A stretch of 33,283 nucleotides of DNA from Trueperaceae bacterium (GTDB lineage Bacteria > Deinococcota > Deinococci > Deinococcales > Trueperaceae), in the NCBI GenBank assembly GCA_020431825.1, contig JAGQHN010000052.1, forward strand, positions 1 to 33,283. The letters run 5' to 3'. The notes below the pieces were generated by a model. It was not told the DNA's origin, did no database searches, and saw only the letters and a program-made list of their open reading frames with translations. Below are positions 1-9,073 of the stretch, one piece after another (position 1 is the stretch's first letter; every line of letters starts with the position of its first letter). The translations under genes and the position numbers were made by a program.

Positions 1-213
1 AGTTCTTCTCTCGCTACTAGGACCCCCCTATCAACAGCTTTATTCCTAATTTATTCAGAGGGGGGGCGGAAAGTCAGCTTATGAAAAAATTCAGATGGAT
101 AGAAAACCTAAGGTCACCCCTCTGTATCAAACAGAGAGGTCTTTGGAGCATATTGATGTTGTTGGCTACCAATTTATTGCTGAAACGGCAGCCAACATCC
201 ATTTAGTGACAAG
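1..213. other. Intergenic edge region with hairpins, no gene recognised
   Basis: No convincing gene is visible. Two inverted repeats can be seen: CTCTGT (120-125) with ACAGAG (131-136) around a 5-nt loop, and TGTTGGCT (160-167) with AGCCAACA (190-197). The second lies just past the stop codon of the minus-strand ruvC gene and could help end that transcript, although no T-run follows it on the minus strand. A C6 tract near 23-28 and a G7 tract near 60-66 could pair over a long loop. An open frame reading in from the left edge to a stop near 84 has no recognisable similarity. Confidence 0.4.
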
Positions 214-747
214 CTAGAGCTTAATCTGTAGCGAATTTAGTTTATGGCTGCTGAGGTGCGTAAGCGCCAAGGCAAGGGCATCGGCAACATGATGGCTTTC
301 AGGCGTTTGTTTTAGGCTCAAGAGGGCGCGAACCATATAGGTTATCTGAGCTTTATTTGCTCGTCCGGTGCCAACCAGAGCCTGCTTGACCTGCATTGGG
401 CCGTACTCAAAAACGGGAATCTCGAGTTCTGCTGCTGCCAGTAAACATACCCCTACGGCCTGACCTACTTTAAAGGCAACTTCACGCTGCTGGTGAAAGT
501 ACTGTCCTTCGATTGCCAGAGCGTCTGGTTTATGCTCAAGTAAAAAAGCCTTTGTTTCCTTGTAGACGGTCTCGAGTCGAACCGTTATAGACATTTTCGG
601 GTGAGTGCGCACAAGCTGACTTCCCAAATGGATGGCGTCTCGACTCTTTTCCTGCACAGCTCCCAGACCCAGATTCGCCAGCCCAGGGTCAAGTCCAACC
701 ACACGTAATTCGCTGGGTCTTTTTACATAGTCACGCTTTTTAAGCAT
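214..747 (-). CDS. ruvC: Crossover junction endodeoxyribonuclease RuvC
   Basis: RuvC resolves Holliday junctions with RuvAB during recombinational repair. The 177-aa protein has the family motifs in order: VVGLDPG with catalytic Asp20, LAIEGQYF with Glu80, the VKQALVGTGRANKAQ segment near 120-134, and the C-terminal SHHVADALALALTH with His153 and Asp156. E. coli RuvC has Asp where this one has His153; from memory the Thermus enzyme uses His here, which fits the suggested lineage. Length is normal for the family. The ATG at 747 overlaps the yjbQ stop by 8 nt, so the gene is probably translationally coupled as the last cistron of a four-gene minus-strand operon. About 13 residues precede the first beta strand, slightly more than usual. 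Confidence 0.95.
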   Translation of the reverse strand: MLKKRDYVKRPSELRVVGLDPGLANLGLGAVQEKSRDAIHLGSQLVRTHPKMSITVRLETVYKETKAFLLEHKPDALAIEGQYFHQQREVAFKVGQAVGVCLLAAAELEIPVFEYGPMQVKQALVGTGRANKAQITYMVRALLSLKQTPESHHVADALALALTHLSSHKLNSLQIKL

Positions 748-1180
748 TCATCCCTGCAATCTGGCTACCCCAATAGGTCACAAGCAAACGCCTGCGGCCA
801 CCATGCTCACGGTGCTCGCCCAGATAAATCCCCTGCCAGGTACCCAGTGCAAGTCTGCCCTGTGAAATAGGTAAGGTAAGCGAACTCCCTAGAAGAGAAG
901 CTTTTAGGTGCGCCGTCATATCATCAGGGCCTTCGTAGGTGTGCTCGAAATAGGGACTATCATCGGGAATGGCCTGCCGAAAAAAACGCTCGAAATCGCG
1001 TCTGACATCGGCAGAGGCATTTTCGTTAAGGCTTAAACTCGCAGAAGTGTGCTGAATAAAAAGATGTACTATTCCTGCTTCAATGTCACTTAGATCAAGC
1101 TGACCCAGTACCTCAGCAGTAATCAGATGAAAACCTCGAGGCTTGGCACTTAAGAGAATAGGAGTCTGCCTTAAAAGCAT
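740..1180 (-). CDS. yjbQ: YjbQ / UPF0047 family protein
   Basis: This 146-aa protein has the complete UPF0047 signature: HTSASLSLNEN near residues 44-54, a central EGPDDMTAHLKASLLG, and LGTWQGIYLGEHRE near the C-terminus. Members are small trimeric proteins with clustered His/Asp/Glu residues that may bind metal. Some have been reported to have weak thiamin-phosphate synthase activity, but the physiological role is not settled. The ATG lies one base inside the coaA stop (TGATG arrangement) and the 3' end overlaps ruvC by 8 nt, so it sits inside a compact operon. Family assignment is firm; function is not. Confidence 0.93.
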   Translation of the reverse strand: MLLRQTPILLSAKPRGFHLITAEVLGQLDLSDIEAGIVHLFIQHTSASLSLNENASADVRRDFERFFRQAIPDDSPYFEHTYEGPDDMTAHLKASLLGSSLTLPISQGRLALGTWQGIYLGEHREHGGRRRLLVTYWGSQIAGMNA

Positions 1181-2133
1181 CAGATTTTTCTTAAATATAC
1201 GGCTTCAGCTGCATGACCCTGACCTTTTCTCAGGATAAGATCAGCACGCTCTCTGGTTGGCAAAATATTCTCATGCAGATTTGCCAGGTTAATGGTCCGC
1301 CAGATTTCCCTACCCATGTCAATAGCTTCATCATGACTGAGTTTGGTGAAATGGTGAAAATAGGATTTTGGGTTTTGAAAAGCCGTTTCTTTAAGTTTAA
1401 GAAAACGACCGATATAGAACTTTTCCAGGTCATCTTCCGCGGCATCAACATAAATGGAAAAATCAAAAAAGTCCGAGACATTCACAGCCGAAAGATCATT
1501 GCGCTGTAAGACATTGAGCCCTTCAAAAATAAGTATGTCCGGCTGGTCAACGGTGATGAATTCGCCAGGCACAATGTCATAACTCAAATGCGAATAAACA
1601 GGCGCTTGCACACTAGGCTGCCCCGACTTCACTTCATAGAGAAAGGTAAGCAGCTTACGTTGATCGTAGCTCTCAGGAAAACCTTTCCGGCTCATAAGCT
1701 TTCGTTTCTCGAGTTCGCTATTAGGAAGCAAAAAACCGTCTGTGGTCACCAGATCAACGTGAGGATGATTCGGCCAGCGTGAGAGGAGTTCTTTTAACAG
1801 TCTGGCGGTAGTACTTTTGCCTGCAGCAACACTTCCTGCCATACCAATCACAAACGGAACTTTTTCAACTGGCTTCCCCAAAAAGGTATCGGTGACCTTA
1901 AACAGGTCTTGCGCTTTTTCAACATAGAGATTGAGGAGGCGAGATAAAGGCAGGTAAATCTCCTCAACTTCAGCAAGACCCACTTCTTCGTTAAGACCTT
2001 TGAGTTCATCCAGATCAGCCTGGGACAGGGTAAGGGGGGTGGTGTCACGCAACCGTGACCATTCCTCACGGGAAAATTCAAGATAGGGAGAAATCGGCAT
2101 AGGCAGAGGTATTATGACACGCTTAGCTCTCAT
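1180..2133 (-). CDS. coaA: Type I pantothenate kinase
   Basis: CoaA phosphorylates pantothenate, the first and usually rate-setting step of coenzyme A synthesis. The 317-aa product is close to the E. coli length (316). It has the N-terminal [11 protein letters not shown] segment, [14 protein letters not shown], a P-loop GSVAAGKST at 100-108, [14 protein letters not shown], and [10 protein letters not shown]. The ATG at 2133 overlaps the upstream kinase stop as ATGA, giving 11 residues before an internal Met12 that would also suit the family; either start is possible, but coupling favours 2133. Type I enzymes are normally feedback inhibited by CoA; the sequence looks like that class and unlike type II or III. 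Confidence 0.95.
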   Translation of the reverse strand: MRAKRVIIPLPMPISPYLEFSREEWSRLRDTTPLTLSQADLDELKGLNEEVGLAEVEEIYLPLSRLLNLYVEKAQDLFKVTDTFLGKPVEKVPFVIGMAGSVAAGKSTTARLLKELLSRWPNHPHVDLVTTDGFLLPNSELEKRKLMSRKGFPESYDQRKLLTFLYEVKSGQPSVQAPVYSHLSYDIVPGEFITVDQPDILIFEGLNVLQRNDLSAVNVSDFFDFSIYVDAAEDDLEKFYIGRFLKLKETAFQNPKSYFHHFTKLSHDEAIDMGREIWRTINLANLHENILPTRERADLILRKGQGHAAEAVYLRKI

Positions 2134-3002
2134 AAGCTCTGCCTGAGACGTTCAAATACCTGCTGAGCCATCCGTTTGAATCTACTATCCTGATGTTCTT
2201 CAGCCCAGATAATCGTGGTGATGGCCTCCTGCAAACAGCAGTATTGCAACAGGTTTTGTTCATCGGCAGTTAGCTGTCTGCCATAACCTTGCCAGAACGC
2301 TGTTTCAAAGCTCGAGTTACGAGGGAAATAGTAAGAAGCCAAACGAACAAGATCACTCAGAAACAAGTCAGCTCGAGCATGTTCAAAATCAATAAATCTC
2401 AAAGTGCTGCCATCCCAGAGCCAGTTTCGCGGACTAAAATCGCGGTGACAAGGCACGCGCCTTAAGTTCTTAAGAGGACTCGAGACCTTCTCTAAGGCTG
2501 CTTGAAGCAGCCCAAAATCCGTTTCGGGAACTATGCCTCGTCCACGTTGACGCCAGGCTTGTAAGCGCTGCTGAAAAGCGTCCTTTAAGGAAATATCTGT
2601 ATCTTGATAAGGCAAGGCATGAAACTGGGCCAAAAAGCTACCTGCCTGTCTATAGACCTCGAGCCAAAGCTTTTCGCTGAGCTCGAGCCCTTCAAGCACT
2701 TCCCCTTTTACCTCAGCTAAGAGGAGAGCCCTCTGTCCTGCCCTTTTGATAGCCAGCACCTGAGGAGCAAGGTCTTTAAAATTTATCCAGCTCTGGTAGG
2801 CAAAAAGCTCCTGCTCAAACTTCCTGGCTTGCTTATGAGCTTTCAGGTAAACAGCGCTACCCTGCTCAACCTTAAGCTTCCAGACCAGCGACTCAGCATG
2901 TTCCCAGCCGACAAACTGAGCAGCGGCATAAGCAACATTTGTTCTGGCAAAGTGCTCGAGGTCAGGGTAGTCAGCCAAAACATGACGCATGTGAATTCCC
3001 AT
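2130..3002 (-). CDS. APH/choline-kinase-fold phosphotransferase
   Basis: The 290-aa protein has the aminoglycoside phosphotransferase fold signature: a catalytic loop [10 protein letters not shown] with His186, Asp188 and Asn193, then FIDFEHA with the metal-binding Asp205. VYLKAHK (Lys54) and Glu65 are plausible ATP-site residues. The family includes antibiotic kinases, choline, ethanolamine and homoserine kinases, and fructosamine kinases, so the substrate cannot be named. It is the first gene of the operon leading into coaA, yjbQ and ruvC (ATGA overlap with coaA). The start is the ATG at 3002; an in-frame ATG at 2990 is an alternative. A small hairpin, CCACA/TGTGG, lies just upstream at 3007-3021. 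Confidence 0.85.
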   Translation of the reverse strand: MGIHMRHVLADYPDLEHFARTNVAYAAAQFVGWEHAESLVWKLKVEQGSAVYLKAHKQARKFEQELFAYQSWINFKDLAPQVLAIKRAGQRALLLAEVKGEVLEGLELSEKLWLEVYRQAGSFLAQFHALPYQDTDISLKDAFQQRLQAWRQRGRGIVPETDFGLLQAALEKVSSPLKNLRRVPCHRDFSPRNWLWDGSTLRFIDFEHARADLFLSDLVRLASYYFPRNSSFETAFWQGYGRQLTADEQNLLQYCCLQEAITTIIWAEEHQDSRFKRMAQQVFERLRQSL

Positions 3003-3044
3003 ACTCCCACAAAAGCTGTGGCAGGTGTGAAACGTAATCCTTCT

Positions 3045-3074
3045 TAGACATAGCTTTCCCTCATATGCTACAAT
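3045..3074 (+). promoter_or_regulatory. Probable sigma70-type promoter of rpsO
   Basis: A -35-like TAGACA (3045-3050) and a -10-like TACAAT (3069-3074) are separated by 18 nt. The start codon follows 75 nt later, preceded by a good Shine-Dalgarno GGAGG at 3134-3138. The promoter points toward rpsO and lies in the divergent gap with the minus-strand kinase operon. Confidence 0.6.
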
Positions 3075-3148
3075 GCTTCGGTTGCCTTGGCTGCGATTAT
3101 TCTATGACGATTCAGCACAGGTAAAACTCATACGGAGGCTATTTAATC

Positions 3149-3418
3149 ATGGCTGTTACTCAAGATAATAAAGTTGAAGTTATTTCAAAATATGGCAAAG
3201 ACACCAAAGATACCGGTTCTACCGAAGTGCAAATTGCCCTTTTAACTGCTCGCATTGAAAACCTGAGCGAGCATATGAAAAACAATAAAAAAGACTACCA
3301 CTCGCTCCGTGGTCTTTTGCAAATGGTAGGTAAACGTAAGCGCCTCTTAAGCTACCTCGAGCGCAAAGACTATGAGGGTTATAAAGAACTTATTAAAAGC
3401 CTTGGCCTACGTCGTTAA
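3149..3418 (+). CDS. rpsO: 30S ribosomal protein S15
   Basis: The 89-aa protein matches S15 throughout, with [15 protein letters not shown], the [22 protein letters not shown] rRNA-binding helices (shared core near 47-68) and C-terminal GLRR. S15 binds 16S rRNA early in assembly of the 30S platform. The start is set by GGAGG 10 nt upstream. Placement just before pnp is the classic rpsO-pnp arrangement. A terminator-like hairpin follows, so pnp is probably reached by partial readthrough or by its own weak promoter. Confidence 0.98.
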   Translation: MAVTQDNKVEVISKYGKDTKDTGSTEVQIALLTARIENLSEHMKNNKKDYHSLRGLLQMVGKRKRLLSYLERKDYEGYKELIKSLGLRR

Positions 3419-3466
3419 TCTGTGCCCTTGGCCTTATTACAAATTAGAATTAGCTCAATTATTCTA

Positions 3467-3494
3467 GGGCGAGGTTAATACCTCGCTCTTTTCT
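3467..3494 (+). terminator. Rho-independent terminator or attenuator between rpsO and pnp
   Basis: GGGCGAGGT (3467-3475) pairs with ACCTCGCTC (3480-3488) around a 4-nt loop, with one G-U wobble, and is followed by a T-rich TTTTCT. The next gene starts about 50 nt downstream, so it may act as an attenuator or RNA processing site rather than a full stop. Confidence 0.75.
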
Positions 3495-3542
3495 ATCTAG
3501 CATGACTTATTTTGTGACTAAATTATTAGGAGAAAAAAAATT

Positions 3543-5756
3543 ATGAATATTCCAGAAGGACGTCGTTACCAGACGAGCCTGGGGGGTCGTGACCTGGTTT
3601 TAGAAACCGGCAAATACGCCAAACAGGTCTCCGGTAGCATTATTGCCAAGTATGGTGAAATCACCATCTTAATTACAGCGCAAATGAATGACAGCGCTGG
3701 TGATGTAGACTTTTTACCCTTAACCGTCGAGTATGAAGAGCGCCACTACGCCATTGGCAAAATACCTGGCTCGTTTCAGCGCCGCGAAGGTCGCCCTGGT
3801 GATCAGGCCATTTTGAATGGTCGTATTACCGATAGGCAAATTCGCCCGCTTTTCCCCAAAGACCTGCGCAATGAAATTCAGGTCATCATAACGGTACTTG
3901 GTGCCGATCAAATCAGTGACCCCGGACCCATTGCTGCTATTGGGGTTTCTGCTGCCTTAAGTGTTAGTGATATTCCCTGGGATGGTCCTACTGCCTGTGC
4001 CAATGTCGGTTATATCGATGGGCAGTATGTTTTAAACCCTACCTTTCAGCAACTCGAGAGCGGTGAATCCAAGCTTGAGCTTACCGTAGCCATCACCAAA
4101 GATGCCGTTCTTATGGTTGAAGCCAGGGCTGACGAACTGCCCGAAGATGTAATGGTAGGTGCTATCGAATTTGCCCAGCGAGAACTTGCTTCTGTGATTG
4201 CCCTGATCGAACAGATGAAGGCCGAAATCGGGCAAGAAAAACAAAATTTTGACACCCTTGTCGATGTTTCTGCTGACGACGTAAGCCTGATGGTCAGTGA
4301 AGCCGAAGCAGCCGATCTTCGCTCTGCCATCTTGACCTCTGGCAAGCATGCCCGCAGTGACGCGATTAAAGCTGTCCGCAATGGCATTATTGAAAAACAC
4401 GTGCCCGATGCCGAAGCCGAAGGTGCCGCGCTACGTATTGCCGAATTAAAGGCTGCTTTTAGCAAGGCTGAGCAAAAAATCATGCGCAAGATGGTCATCG
4501 CCGAGCGTCTTCGTACAGATGGTCGTTCCCCAACTGATATTCGCCCTATCTGGATTGAAGCCGGGGTCTTACCTACCGCTCACGGTTCTGCCGTTTTTAC
4601 CCGTGGCGAAACCCAGGTTCTGGGGGTAACGACGCTTGGTACTGGTAGAGATAATCGCCTTATTGATGATCTTGGTATCGAAAGCACCGAAAACTTTTTG
4701 TTGCACTACAACTTTCCGCCTTTTAGTACCGGAGAGGTCAAGCGCCTGCGCGGCGTTTCTCGCCGCGAATTGGGACACGGCAATTTAGCAAGGCGCGCTC
4801 TGGTTGGCATGCTTCCCTCACAAGATGAATTCCCTTATGTCATCCGGGTGGTTGGCGAAGTCTTAGAAAGTAACGGCTCGAGCAGTATGGCAACCGTTTG
4901 TGCTGGCTGCCTGAGCCTGATGGACGCTGGGGTACCGCTCAAAAAGCCTGTAGCAGGTATTGCCATGGGTCTGGTTAAAGAAGGCGATGACTACGCCATC
5001 CTAAGTGACATTCTTGGTTCCGAAGATGCGCTTGGCGACATGGACTTTAAAGTCACCGGTACGCGTGATGGGGTAACCGCCTTACAGATGGACATCAAAA
5101 TTAAAGGCATTACCTCGGCAATCATGCAAGAAGCGCTGGCTCAGGCCAAAGAGGGTCGTTTTCACATCCTGTCGCAAATGGAGCAGGTACTGGCAACACC
5201 AAGAGCTGAAATCAGCGACCGGGCTCCCCGCATTATGCAGATCAGCATACCGACTGACAAAATTGGTACGGTTATTGGCCCTGGCGGCAAGCAAATTCGC
5301 GAGCTCGAGGCCATGGGTGCCACCATTGAAATTGGTGAAGATGGTACGGTTCGCATTTATAGCGAAAGTGGCGATGCTGCTAAACGGGTTGCCAAAACCA
5401 TCGAAGGCTTAACTGCCACCATCGAAGTTGGCAAGGTCTACGAAGGCCGGGTTGCTAAACTTATGGACTTTGGTGCCTTTGTAAACATTTTGCCCGGTAC
5501 CGATGGTCTACTCCACATTTCACAAATTGCTGAAGAGCGCGTAGAAAATGTCAGTGACTACCTTAAAGAAGGTGACATCATTACTGTTAAGGTCAATGGC
5601 ATCGACAATCGTGGAAAAATTGACCTTATTCGCCCTGAACTCGAGGGTAAAGTAAAACCAAGACGCGTTGATGGTGGCAGTGGTGGAAACCGCGACCGCG
5701 GCGGCCAAGGTGGTAACAACCGCGACCGCAACAATCGCCCACGTGACCGTCGCTAA
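3543..5756 (+). CDS. pnp: Polyribonucleotide nucleotidyltransferase (PNPase)
   Basis: PNPase is a phosphate-dependent 3'-to-5' exoribonuclease. The 737 residues show an N-terminal RNase PH domain, a helical linker (about 220-310), a second RNase PH domain containing [16 protein letters not shown] with the acidic active-site residues, a KH domain starting near 566 ([15 protein letters not shown]), and an S1 domain near 627-700 ([21 protein letters not shown]). The tail from about 704 is rich in Gly, Arg, Asn and Asp ([13 protein letters not shown]), probably disordered and RNA-binding. The S1 domain ends in [12 protein letters not shown], which I recall from Deinococcus PNPases. ATG 3543 is preceded by AGGAG. 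It lies between rpsO and rnj, forming an RNA-decay module. Confidence 0.98.
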   Translation: MNIPEGRRYQTSLGGRDLVLETGKYAKQVSGSIIAKYGEITILITAQMNDSAGDVDFLPLTVEYEERHYAIGKIPGSFQRREGRPGDQAILNGRITDRQIRPLFPKDLRNEIQVIITVLGADQISDPGPIAAIGVSAALSVSDIPWDGPTACANVGYIDGQYVLNPTFQQLESGESKLELTVAITKDAVLMVEARADELPEDVMVGAIEFAQRELASVIALIEQMKAEIGQEKQNFDTLVDVSADDVSLMVSEAEAADLRSAILTSGKHARSDAIKAVRNGIIEKHVPDAEAEGAALRIAELKAAFSKAEQKIMRKMVIAERLRTDGRSPTDIRPIWIEAGVLPTAHGSAVFTRGETQVLGVTTLGTGRDNRLIDDLGIESTENFLLHYNFPPFSTGEVKRLRGVSRRELGHGNLARRALVGMLPSQDEFPYVIRVVGEVLESNGSSSMATVCAGCLSLMDAGVPLKKPVAGIAMGLVKEGDDYAILSDILGSEDALGDMDFKVTGTRDGVTALQMDIKIKGITSAIMQEALAQAKEGRFHILSQMEQVLATPRAEISDRAPRIMQISIPTDKIGTVIGPGGKQIRELEAMGATIEIGEDGTVRIYSESGDAAKRVAKTIEGLTATIEVGKVYEGRVAKLMDFGAFVNILPGTDGLLHISQIAEERVENVSDYLKEGDIITVKVNGIDNRGKIDLIRPELEGKVKPRRVDGGSGGNRDRGGQGGNNRDRNNRPRDRR

Positions 5757-5771
5757 AACTATACGGCTCTG

Positions 5772-5797
5772 TGAGAGTCTGCCAAAGCAGACTCTCA
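5772..5797 (+). repeat. Perfect 11-bp hairpin downstream of pnp
   Basis: TGAGAGTCTGC (5772-5782), loop CAAA, then GCAGACTCTCA (5787-5797). No T-run follows directly (AACTTAAAAAA comes next), so it is not a standard terminator on its own; it may protect the pnp mRNA 3' end. A hairpin with the same outer arms, TGAGAGNCTG, is at 23509-23537. Confidence 0.7.
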
Positions 5798-5810
5798 ACT
5801 TAAAAAAGGT

Positions 5811-5838
5811 ATAGCCAAAACTAAGGCTATTTCATTTT
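5811..5838 (+). terminator. Possible terminator after pnp
   Basis: ATAGCC (5811-5816) pairs with GGCTAT (5825-5830) around an 8-nt loop and is followed by TTTCATTTT. The stem is short, so this is a weak call. Together with the hairpin at 5772 it would separate pnp from rnj. Confidence 0.5.
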
Positions 5839-5924
5839 CGTATTTGACCGCTTTCTCCTCGAGCGGTACTTACTTCGAGGAGCCATAGCTCTATGTACTA
5901 GAGCATGGAACTAAAAGGAGAACT
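5839..5924 (+). promoter_or_regulatory. Structured leader and promoter region of rnj
   Basis: A -35-like TTGACC lies at 5844-5849, with a poor -10 candidate (TACTTA, 5867-5872). Two hairpins follow: CTCCTCG/CGAGGAG (about 5855-5881, containing a CTCGAG site) and GCTCTA (5888-5893) with TAGAGC (5899-5904). The second ends about 10 nt before the AAGGAG ribosome binding site. A structured leader before an RNase gene suggests possible autoregulation by cleavage, but that is inference. Confidence 0.45.
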
Positions 5925-7580
5925 ATGTCTAAAGACCGCAAGTTGCGAATTATTCCCTTAGGCGGTATGGGCGAAATCGGCAAAAATATGTTTGCCTTTG
6001 AATGTGAAGAAGAGATCTTACTTGTCGACGGGGGACTTGCTTTCCCTGATGCTGACATGCTTGGTGTGGACTTACTGGTTCCAAAAATTGACTGGGTGGT
6101 TGAAAATGCTCACCGGGTCAAAGGCTGGGTACTTACCCACGGGCACGAGGACCACATCGGCGGCATTCCTTATATGCTCAGACTTTTGCCTAAAATTCCG
6201 ATGTACGGCGCACGCCTTACCTTGGGCCTGTTACGTGGCAAATTTGAAGAATTTAAAATCAGCGAAACCGATGTTGATTTAAGAGAAATCACCACGGATG
6301 ACCGGGTAAAAATCAGCAAATATTTTACCGTTGATTTTTTCCAGATGACTCACTCAATTCCAGATAATTCTGGACTTATTATTCATACCCCTCTTGGTAG
6401 AGTGGTACATAGCGGCGACTTCAAGCTGGATTATCACCCAGCGGATGGTAAAACCAGCCACCTTCATAAACTGGCTCAAGCTGGTGAAGAAGGCGTACTG
6501 GCGCTAATCAGTGATTCAACCAGGGCTGAAAGCCCCGGGCACTCCCCCAGTGAACGTGATGTTGCCAATGCGATAGAAGAAATTGTTAAAGGTGCGAAAA
6601 AACGCGTCATTGTAACGACCTTTAGTTCACATATTCACCGTTTACAAAATGTCATTCGAATTGCCGAAGACCATAACCGCAGGGTCGCCATTGAAGGGCG
6701 CTCGATGATAAAAAACACCAAGATAGCTCAGGATCTAGGCTATCTGGAGGTCAAACAGCCCCTGGTAACGCCAGATCAAATTGCTGACCTGGCAGATGAC
6801 AAGGTGCTTTTTTTGTGCACCGGGTCACAGGGTCAGCCTATGGCGGCACTTTCACGGCTTGCAGCTGGCACCCATTCCAAAATTATGCTCAAGCCCGGTG
6901 ATACGGTCATTATGAGCTCGAGCCCCATTCCAGGCAATGAAGAAGCCGTAGGCCGCATCATTAACCAGCTTTACGAACGCAATATCAATGTGTTTTACCC
7001 TCCCACCTACAAGGTACATACCTCAGGTCATGCCTATCAGCAGGAACTTAAACTCATGCTTGACCTAACGAGGCCAAAATTTTTCATTCCCTGGCACGGC
7101 GAGTGGCGCCATCAGGCCAATCATAAGAAACTCGCCGAGAGCATGGCACAGCCACCTAAAAAGAGTCTGATTGTGCAAAATGGCGACGTGATTGAAATCT
7201 CACGCGATGACATGAAGGTTAATGGTCAGGTAGAAGCCGGGGTTGTACTGATTGATAATGTGGGCGGTAAGAAAGGTGAAGAGGTCACCGAACCTATCAT
7301 CAGAGACCGTCAGATGCTCTCGAGTGAAGGTATCGTTGTGATTGTCGCCGTTATGGGCCGCGTACCCAGTGTCGAAGTGATTAGCCGCGGCGTTGTTGAA
7401 AAAGATCACGGTATGCTCAAGGAAATTGAAAATCTTTCCTATGAGAGCCTGAAACGGGGCATCAGAGAAAAACGCCGCATCAATGATATTCGTGATGATA
7501 TTTTCTACCCGGTACGCCGTTATATTCGTAAGGCAACGGGTCGAAACCCCTTGATTGTTCCAACCCTGATTGAAGGTTAA
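5925..7580 (+). CDS. rnj: Ribonuclease J
   Basis: RNase J is a dual 5'-to-3' exo- and endoribonuclease of the metallo-beta-lactamase/beta-CASP group. The 551-aa protein has the zinc motif THGHEDHIGG (His72, His74, Asp76, His77), the later MTHSIPDNSG and HSGDFKLD metal-site segments, and beta-CASP motifs including ISDSTRAESPGHSPSE, the FSSHIHR loop, FLCTGSQGQP and TSGHAYQ. The C-terminal domain ends in RNPLIVPTLIEG. Length is typical. ATG 5925 follows AAGGAG. The position after pnp pairs the 5' exonuclease with the 3' exonuclease. A strong terminator follows the gene. Confidence 0.97.
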   Translation: MSKDRKLRIIPLGGMGEIGKNMFAFECEEEILLVDGGLAFPDADMLGVDLLVPKIDWVVENAHRVKGWVLTHGHEDHIGGIPYMLRLLPKIPMYGARLTLGLLRGKFEEFKISETDVDLREITTDDRVKISKYFTVDFFQMTHSIPDNSGLIIHTPLGRVVHSGDFKLDYHPADGKTSHLHKLAQAGEEGVLALISDSTRAESPGHSPSERDVANAIEEIVKGAKKRVIVTTFSSHIHRLQNVIRIAEDHNRRVAIEGRSMIKNTKIAQDLGYLEVKQPLVTPDQIADLADDKVLFLCTGSQGQPMAALSRLAAGTHSKIMLKPGDTVIMSSSPIPGNEEAVGRIINQLYERNINVFYPPTYKVHTSGHAYQQELKLMLDLTRPKFFIPWHGEWRHQANHKKLAESMAQPPKKSLIVQNGDVIEISRDDMKVNGQVEAGVVLIDNVGGKKGEEVTEPIIRDRQMLSSEGIVVIVAVMGRVPSVEVISRGVVEKDHGMLKEIENLSYESLKRGIREKRRINDIRDDIFYPVRRYIRKATGRNPLIVPTLIEG

Positions 7581-7600
7581 GCTCAGCTTTTAAGGTACCG

Positions 7601-7629
7601 AAGAAGGGTCAAGTGCCCTTCTTTTTTTA
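7601..7629 (+). terminator. Rho-independent terminator of rnj
   Basis: AAGAAGGG (7601-7608) pairs with CCCTTCTT (7616-7623) around a 7-nt loop and is followed by an uninterrupted T-run. It ends the rpsO-pnp-rnj block. Confidence 0.9.
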
Positions 7630-7676
7630 TTTAACACTCTCTTTACCCAGCTTAGCTGAGCCATTTGCTGTCCTTT

Positions 7677-7709
7677 GACAGCTTACCTGGACTACGTTGA
7701 CAAGCTGTC
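7677..7709. promoter_or_regulatory. 8-bp inverted repeat overlapping two TTGACA boxes
   Basis: GACAGCTT (7677-7684) and AAGCTGTC (7702-7709) are perfect inverted copies separated by 17 nt. The left arm overlaps a consensus TTGACA (7675-7680), and a second TTGACA (7697-7702) abuts the right arm. The layout upstream of the gene at 7743 would suit an operator or a leader hairpin. No convincing -10 box could be paired with either TTGACA, so promoter function is uncertain. Confidence 0.4.
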
Positions 7710-7742
7710 TATTTACTCGACTGCCTTACATTTTTGCGCTAC

Positions 7743-8261
7743 ATGTCGTACACTCAAATCATCATGAGTTTTATTCAGTTTAGAAATGGTCAAGCCCTTA
7801 CCTTAAGCTCTGGAGAACCCTTACGCTATGCGTTTTTAAGAGAGCAAGGCTTCAGCGATCATCAGGCGAGAGCCGTTTACATGGCCGCCCTTGATGAGGG
7901 TATGAGCATGAAAATTGTAAAAGAGTGGATTAGTGACTTTAAGGACCCCAAACGCAAAGCTCAGCGTGTGCAAGCCCTTAATGCCATTGTGCAACAAAAT
8001 GCGCAGGTCTCGAGCAGTGAAACCCAGGTCATTAAACAAGAAACGCCCAGGCGCCGGGGTGGCTCGAGCAAAACCTTTACTCTCTATAGTCGTAGCAATC
8101 ATCAGGAGGCAGAAAAGCGTGCCAGAGAATTTGGACTGAGCCCCAAACCAGCACCCAAACAGGGTCTACCTGAGGGGGTTGCCAATGATGCTCTCACTGT
8201 GCAAGCTGACAAAAAGACAGCTTCATCGCTGATTACAACAGGCTACTGGCGCACCGCTTAA
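7743..8261 (+). CDS. Hypothetical protein, 172 aa
   Basis: Not recognised. From ATG 7743 the product is 172 aa; the frame is open further upstream to a TTG at 7734, and ATG 7764 is another possible start. The N-terminal half is mostly helical by composition and includes a charged stretch around DEGMSMKIVKEW and FKDPKRKAQR. The second half is Gln/Ser-rich, then basic (TPRRRGGSSK), then a Pro-rich segment. No signal peptide or membrane segment is visible. Two CTCGAG sites encode Ser codons here. The next gene starts 7 nt downstream of the stop, so the two are probably co-transcribed. Function cannot be assigned. Confidence 0.7.
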   Translation: MSYTQIIMSFIQFRNGQALTLSSGEPLRYAFLREQGFSDHQARAVYMAALDEGMSMKIVKEWISDFKDPKRKAQRVQALNAIVQQNAQVSSSETQVIKQETPRRRGGSSKTFTLYSRSNHQEAEKRAREFGLSPKPAPKQGLPEGVANDALTVQADKKTASSLITTGYWRTA

Positions 8262-8268
8262 CTAAGTC

Positions 8269-9024
8269 ATGGATGCACCTAGTTCTCCCGTAGCCGTCAT
8301 TACTGGCGCTGGTTCAGGCATAGGCAAACACACCGCTCTCGCCCTTCTAAAAGAGGGTTACGCCGTTGTTCTGGCAGGACGTACAGAAGATAAGCTTCTT
8401 GCTGTTGCCAGCGAAGCGCCAGAAGGCCAAACCCTCGTCGTTGTAACCGATGTCTCCAGTCCTGAATCGGTAAAGGCGCTCTTTCAGAAAACCCATGAGA
8501 CGTTTGGTCGCCTCGACCTTTTATTTAATAATGCTGGTACCGGTGCCCCTGGTGTTAACCTGGAAGACCTGAGTTTTGACGAGTGGAAAAAGGTCATCGA
8601 TACTAATTTAACCGGCTCATTCTTATGCACACAGGAAGCCTTTAAGCTTATGAAAGCACAGACCCCTATGGGTGGTCGCATTATCAATAATGGTTCGATT
8701 TCTGCCCATGCTCCCAGACCTAATTCGGCCGCTTACACCGCCAGCAAACACGCTGTTACAGGCTTAACGCGCTCGAGCTCACTGGACGGACGCAAATACA
8801 ACATTGCCTGTGGTCAAATAGATATCGGTAATGCTGAAACGGATATGGCAGCGCGTATGAAAACGGGAGTTCCGCAAGCAGATGGCAGTATAAAAGCTGA
8901 AGCGATGATGAACCCTGAAGATGTGGCAAATGCTGTGGTTTATATGGCAAGCCTACCACTCGAGGCAAATGTGCAGTTTATGACCATCATGGCAACCACC
9001 ATGCCCTTTATCGGCAGAGGCTAG
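8269..9024 (+). CDS. Short-chain dehydrogenase/reductase
   Basis: A 251-aa classical SDR. It has the NAD(P)-binding [12 protein letters not shown] near the N-terminus, LLFNNAGTG, a catalytic Ser in [11 protein letters not shown], and Tyr156-x-x-x-Lys160 in [13 protein letters not shown]. The basic LAGRTEDK after the second strand leans toward NADP preference, but this is weak. Substrate is unknown. It begins 7 nt after the upstream hypothetical gene without a clear Shine-Dalgarno, suggesting coupling. Confidence 0.93.
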   Translation: MDAPSSPVAVITGAGSGIGKHTALALLKEGYAVVLAGRTEDKLLAVASEAPEGQTLVVVTDVSSPESVKALFQKTHETFGRLDLLFNNAGTGAPGVNLEDLSFDEWKKVIDTNLTGSFLCTQEAFKLMKAQTPMGGRIINNGSISAHAPRPNSAAYTASKHAVTGLTRSSSLDGRKYNIACGQIDIGNAETDMAARMKTGVPQADGSIKAEAMMNPEDVANAVVYMASLPLEANVQFMTIMATTMPFIGRG

Positions 9025-9044
9025 CTAGTACTTTAGTTTAAAAA

Positions 9045-9073
9045 ACTGACAGAAAAATGTATACTTGTATATA
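9045..9073 (+). promoter_or_regulatory. Probable promoter of the secreted esterase
   Basis: CTGACA (9045-9050) is followed 17 nt later by TATATA (9068-9073); an overlapping TATACT lies at 9060-9065. The GTG at 9074 lies 8 nt after TATACT, which fits a leaderless transcript and argues against starting translation at the TTG at 9065 inside the promoter. Confidence 0.5.

Noticed and set aside
4046-4498. Long minus-strand open frame of 150 codons inside pnp
   Set aside because: Shadow of the strongly conserved PNPase gene; Ser/Ala-rich low-information translation and no start signals.
7675-7702. Two TTGACA boxes as definite promoters
   Set aside because: No acceptable -10 box was found at 16-18 nt from either; kept only as part of the inverted-repeat feature.
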